Of a stretch of DNA of 64,000 nucleotides, positions 62,526 to 64,000 are shown piece after piece. This DNA comes from Lachnospiraceae bacterium AC3007 (GTDB lineage: Bacteria > Bacillota > Clostridia > Lachnospirales > Lachnospiraceae): positions 1-64,000 of the forward strand of contig JHYK01000013.1 in NCBI GenBank assembly GCA_000621405.1, read 5' to 3'. The notes below the pieces were generated by a model. The model saw only the letters and a list, made by a program, of their open reading frames with translations. It had not been told where the DNA came from and did no database searches. Position 1 is the first letter of the stretch. The number at the start of each line of letters is the position of its first letter. Made by a program: the position numbers and the translations under genes.

Positions 62526-63035
62526 ATGAGTTTGATAAGTGAATGGCGCGATATGGCATACAGCGCTACTGCGAATAAGGGTGATCTGCAGAGACTGTGG
62601 CAGGATTATTTTCAGAAGGAAAAGGAGATATATGCCCAGCTTCTGGCTGATCCCGATACCGAAGTGAAGGGTACCGTGGAGGAGCTTGCCGAAAAATACG
62701 GCATTACTCTTATGTATATGACCGGTTTTCTTGACGGCATCAATGATTCACTGAAGGTGGCCAATGATATAGAGGCCATGGAAAAGGACACCGAGGTTTC
62801 TCTTGGCTTTGATAAGGAGAAACTCTTCAGGAACATGGTGGATGCCAAGGCCGACTGGCTCTACGGGCTTCCCGAATGGGATGATATATATTCCAAAGAG
62901 GAGCAGGAAGAGCTCATTAAGGATCAGAAGAAGAGTCATACCTTCGTCCGTGAAGGCAGAAAGGTCGGACGTAATGAGCCCTGTCCCTGCGGAAGCGGAA
63001 AGAAATACAAGAACTGCTGCGGAAGAGATGCATGA
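62526..63035 (+). CDS. SEC-C motif protein of unknown function
   Basis: A 169-residue protein. An N-terminal helical region of about 145 residues ([51 protein letters not shown]) precedes a C-terminal zinc-binding SEC-C motif [21 protein letters not shown] motifs occur at the end of SecA and in small proteins that contact ribosomes or SecB. The start at 62526 follows GGAGG. It lies 90 bp after rqcH, and its neighbourhood hints at a ribosome-related role, which is inference. Confidence 0.9.
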   Translation: MSLISEWRDMAYSATANKGDLQRLWQDYFQKEKEIYAQLLADPDTEVKGTVEELAEKYGITLMYMTGFLDGINDSLKVANDIEAMEKDTEVSLGFDKEKLFRNMVDAKADWLYGLPEWDDIYSKEEQEELIKDQKKSHTFVREGRKVGRNEPCPCGSGKKYKNCCGRDA

Positions 63036-63060
63036 CAGACTGGATCTTTGAGACTGCTGG

Positions 63061-64000
63061 ATGAAATGGAATTTTGATTTTGAAATAGCGGCGCTGGCTT
63101 TTGAGTCGGTCCTGCTCATCTTCTATTTTGCAAAGAGACACCTGCCTACAAAGAAGAACAGGTATTTCATTCTTGCCATGGCTTCGGGGTGTCTCGCGAC
63201 ATTCATGGATATGCTCTCGGCTCTTGCCGACGTATATTGGGTCAATCTGCCTCTGGAGCTTCTCCATGTGATCAATATATGCTATTTTGCGGTCATAGCG
63301 ACAAACGTGCTCCTGCTTTTTGTCTATATACTTGCTGTGACCGATCAGCTCGATGTCGTTAAGACACCGCTTTTTGTCATCTACTGCGTTCCTTATTTCA
63401 TCATGCTGCTGATGGCTATATCCACGCCGATAACCGGGGCTCTGTATTATTTTGATGCGTCCGGCGGATACATGCACGGCCTCACCTACATGACGAATTA
63501 TATCCTGTATGCATTTTATCTGGTCCTTGCGAGTGTATATGTGATAGTCTACAGGACCAAGATGAACAGGATGCATCTGCTGAGCGTGGTATCTCTTTTG
63601 ATCCTGATGTGTACGGGAGCGGTGCTGCAGGGCTTCTTTTTCCCGTGGACGCTTCTTTCCAATGCATTCGGAAGCTTTGCAATGTGCATAGTATACCTGT
63701 CTCTTCAGAATCCCGACCTATATATTGACAAAGAGACCGGTCTTTTTAACAGGGACGGTTATCTCGAATATCTCAGGGAACTCTCCAGCAGCGGCACGAG
63801 CTATTCTTTCCTCGCTATATATATGGACAATTTCAAATCCGTCAAGGCCGTATACGGTCAGGATACGGCAAATAAAGCTCTTCATCAGACGATCAATTTT
63901 GTGAAGGATACTTATACCGATGATCATATCTTCAGATACAGCGAGGATACCTACATCGTTCTGACGCCTTCGAAGTTTGATGTCGAGCTGGCGATGGATA
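63061..64000 (+). CDS. Membrane protein with degenerate GGDEF domain, truncated by window edge
   Basis: An open frame of 313 codons runs from ATG 63061 to the right edge. About seven hydrophobic helices span residues 1-215. A GGDEF-like domain then begins (DKETGLFNRDGYLEYLREL, YMDNFKSVKAVYG), with the GGDEF motif replaced by YSEDT (FRYSEDTYIVL), so it is predicted non-catalytic. This matches the layout of the 626-residue protein at 13757 (7TM, degenerate GGDEF, active EAL), so an EAL domain probably follows outside the window. The ribosome site is weak. It begins 25 bp after the SEC-C gene. Confidence 0.85.
   Translation, partial: MKWNFDFEIAALAFESVLLIFYFAKRHLPTKKNRYFILAMASGCLATFMDMLSALADVYWVNLPLELLHVINICYFAVIATNVLLLFVYILAVTDQLDVVKTPLFVIYCVPYFIMLLMAISTPITGALYYFDASGGYMHGLTYMTNYILYAFYLVLASVYVIVYRTKMNRMHLLSVVSLLILMCTGAVLQGFFFPWTLLSNAFGSFAMCIVYLSLQNPDLYIDKETGLFNRDGYLEYLRELSSSGTSYSFLAIYMDNFKSVKAVYGQDTANKALHQTINFVKDTYTDDHIFRYSEDTYIVLTPSKFDVELAMD

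Overview
The window looks like a chromosomal segment of a low-to-moderate GC Gram-positive anaerobe of class Clostridia, most likely family Lachnospiraceae. Three things point there. The gene order asp23-nusB-xseA-xseB-ispA-dxs-tlyA-nadK-recN is a Firmicutes order. Most genes have strong AGGAGG-type ribosome binding sites. The region is dense in cyclic-di-GMP and hybrid-kinase genes and carries RqcH, ATP-type PEP carboxykinase and a short CstA. The genus cannot be fixed from the sequence alone.

Layout. 1-0.6 kb: the end of an IS21-type insertion sequence runs off the left edge and abuts the 3' remnant of an ABC-F ATPase gene. 0.6-4 kb: an HD-GYP/GGDEF protein and a tRNA-dihydrouridine synthase. 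4.2-11.1 kb: a PadR-controlled six-gene operon (PadR, HAAS-domain membrane protein, DUF4097 protein, HlyD/MacA-like adaptor, ABC ATPase, FtsX-type permease) behind a strong promoter embedded in repeated operator-like motifs. 11.2-15.6 kb: a soluble FIST-domain hybrid histidine kinase convergent with an apparently active EAL phosphodiesterase. 15.7-17.4 kb: a perfect 33-bp-arm inverted repeat, then fdhD and a TcdA-like E1 enzyme. 17.5-25.4 kb: GH36 alpha-galactosidase, a membrane diguanylate cyclase followed by an M13 peptidase, and a CPBP protease/MFS transporter pair.

25.5-31.5 kb: a chemoreceptor, a YdcF protein, glutathione peroxidase, an acidic lipoprotein and tRNA-Gly. This stretch is unusually rich in tandem repeats of 14, 18, about 19 and 133 bp. 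31.5-39.8 kb: a TetR/hydrolase pair with a near-perfect operator, a membrane hybrid kinase, pckA, and two small membrane proteins coupled to a 2Fe-2S/ASKHA protein (RACo-like). 39.9-47.2 kb: prfC, cstA and a membrane protein/MoxR-type AAA/VWA three-gene operon. 47.3-64 kb: a PAS-GGDEF protein, the asp23-to-recN housekeeping operon, glgA, another GGDEF protein, rqcH, a SEC-C protein, and a membrane GGDEF-like gene cut by the right edge.

Theme. Six proteins carry c-di-GMP-type domains, and there are two hybrid kinases and one chemoreceptor, so environmental sensing dominates the non-housekeeping content. No CRISPR array, prophage or recognised defence system was found. The most unusual items are the repeat architectures (tRNA-Gly 3'-end duplication, in-frame repeat inside YdcF, 14-bp array), the PadR envelope/efflux operon, and the ASKHA and MoxR/VWA clusters with uncharacterised membrane partners.
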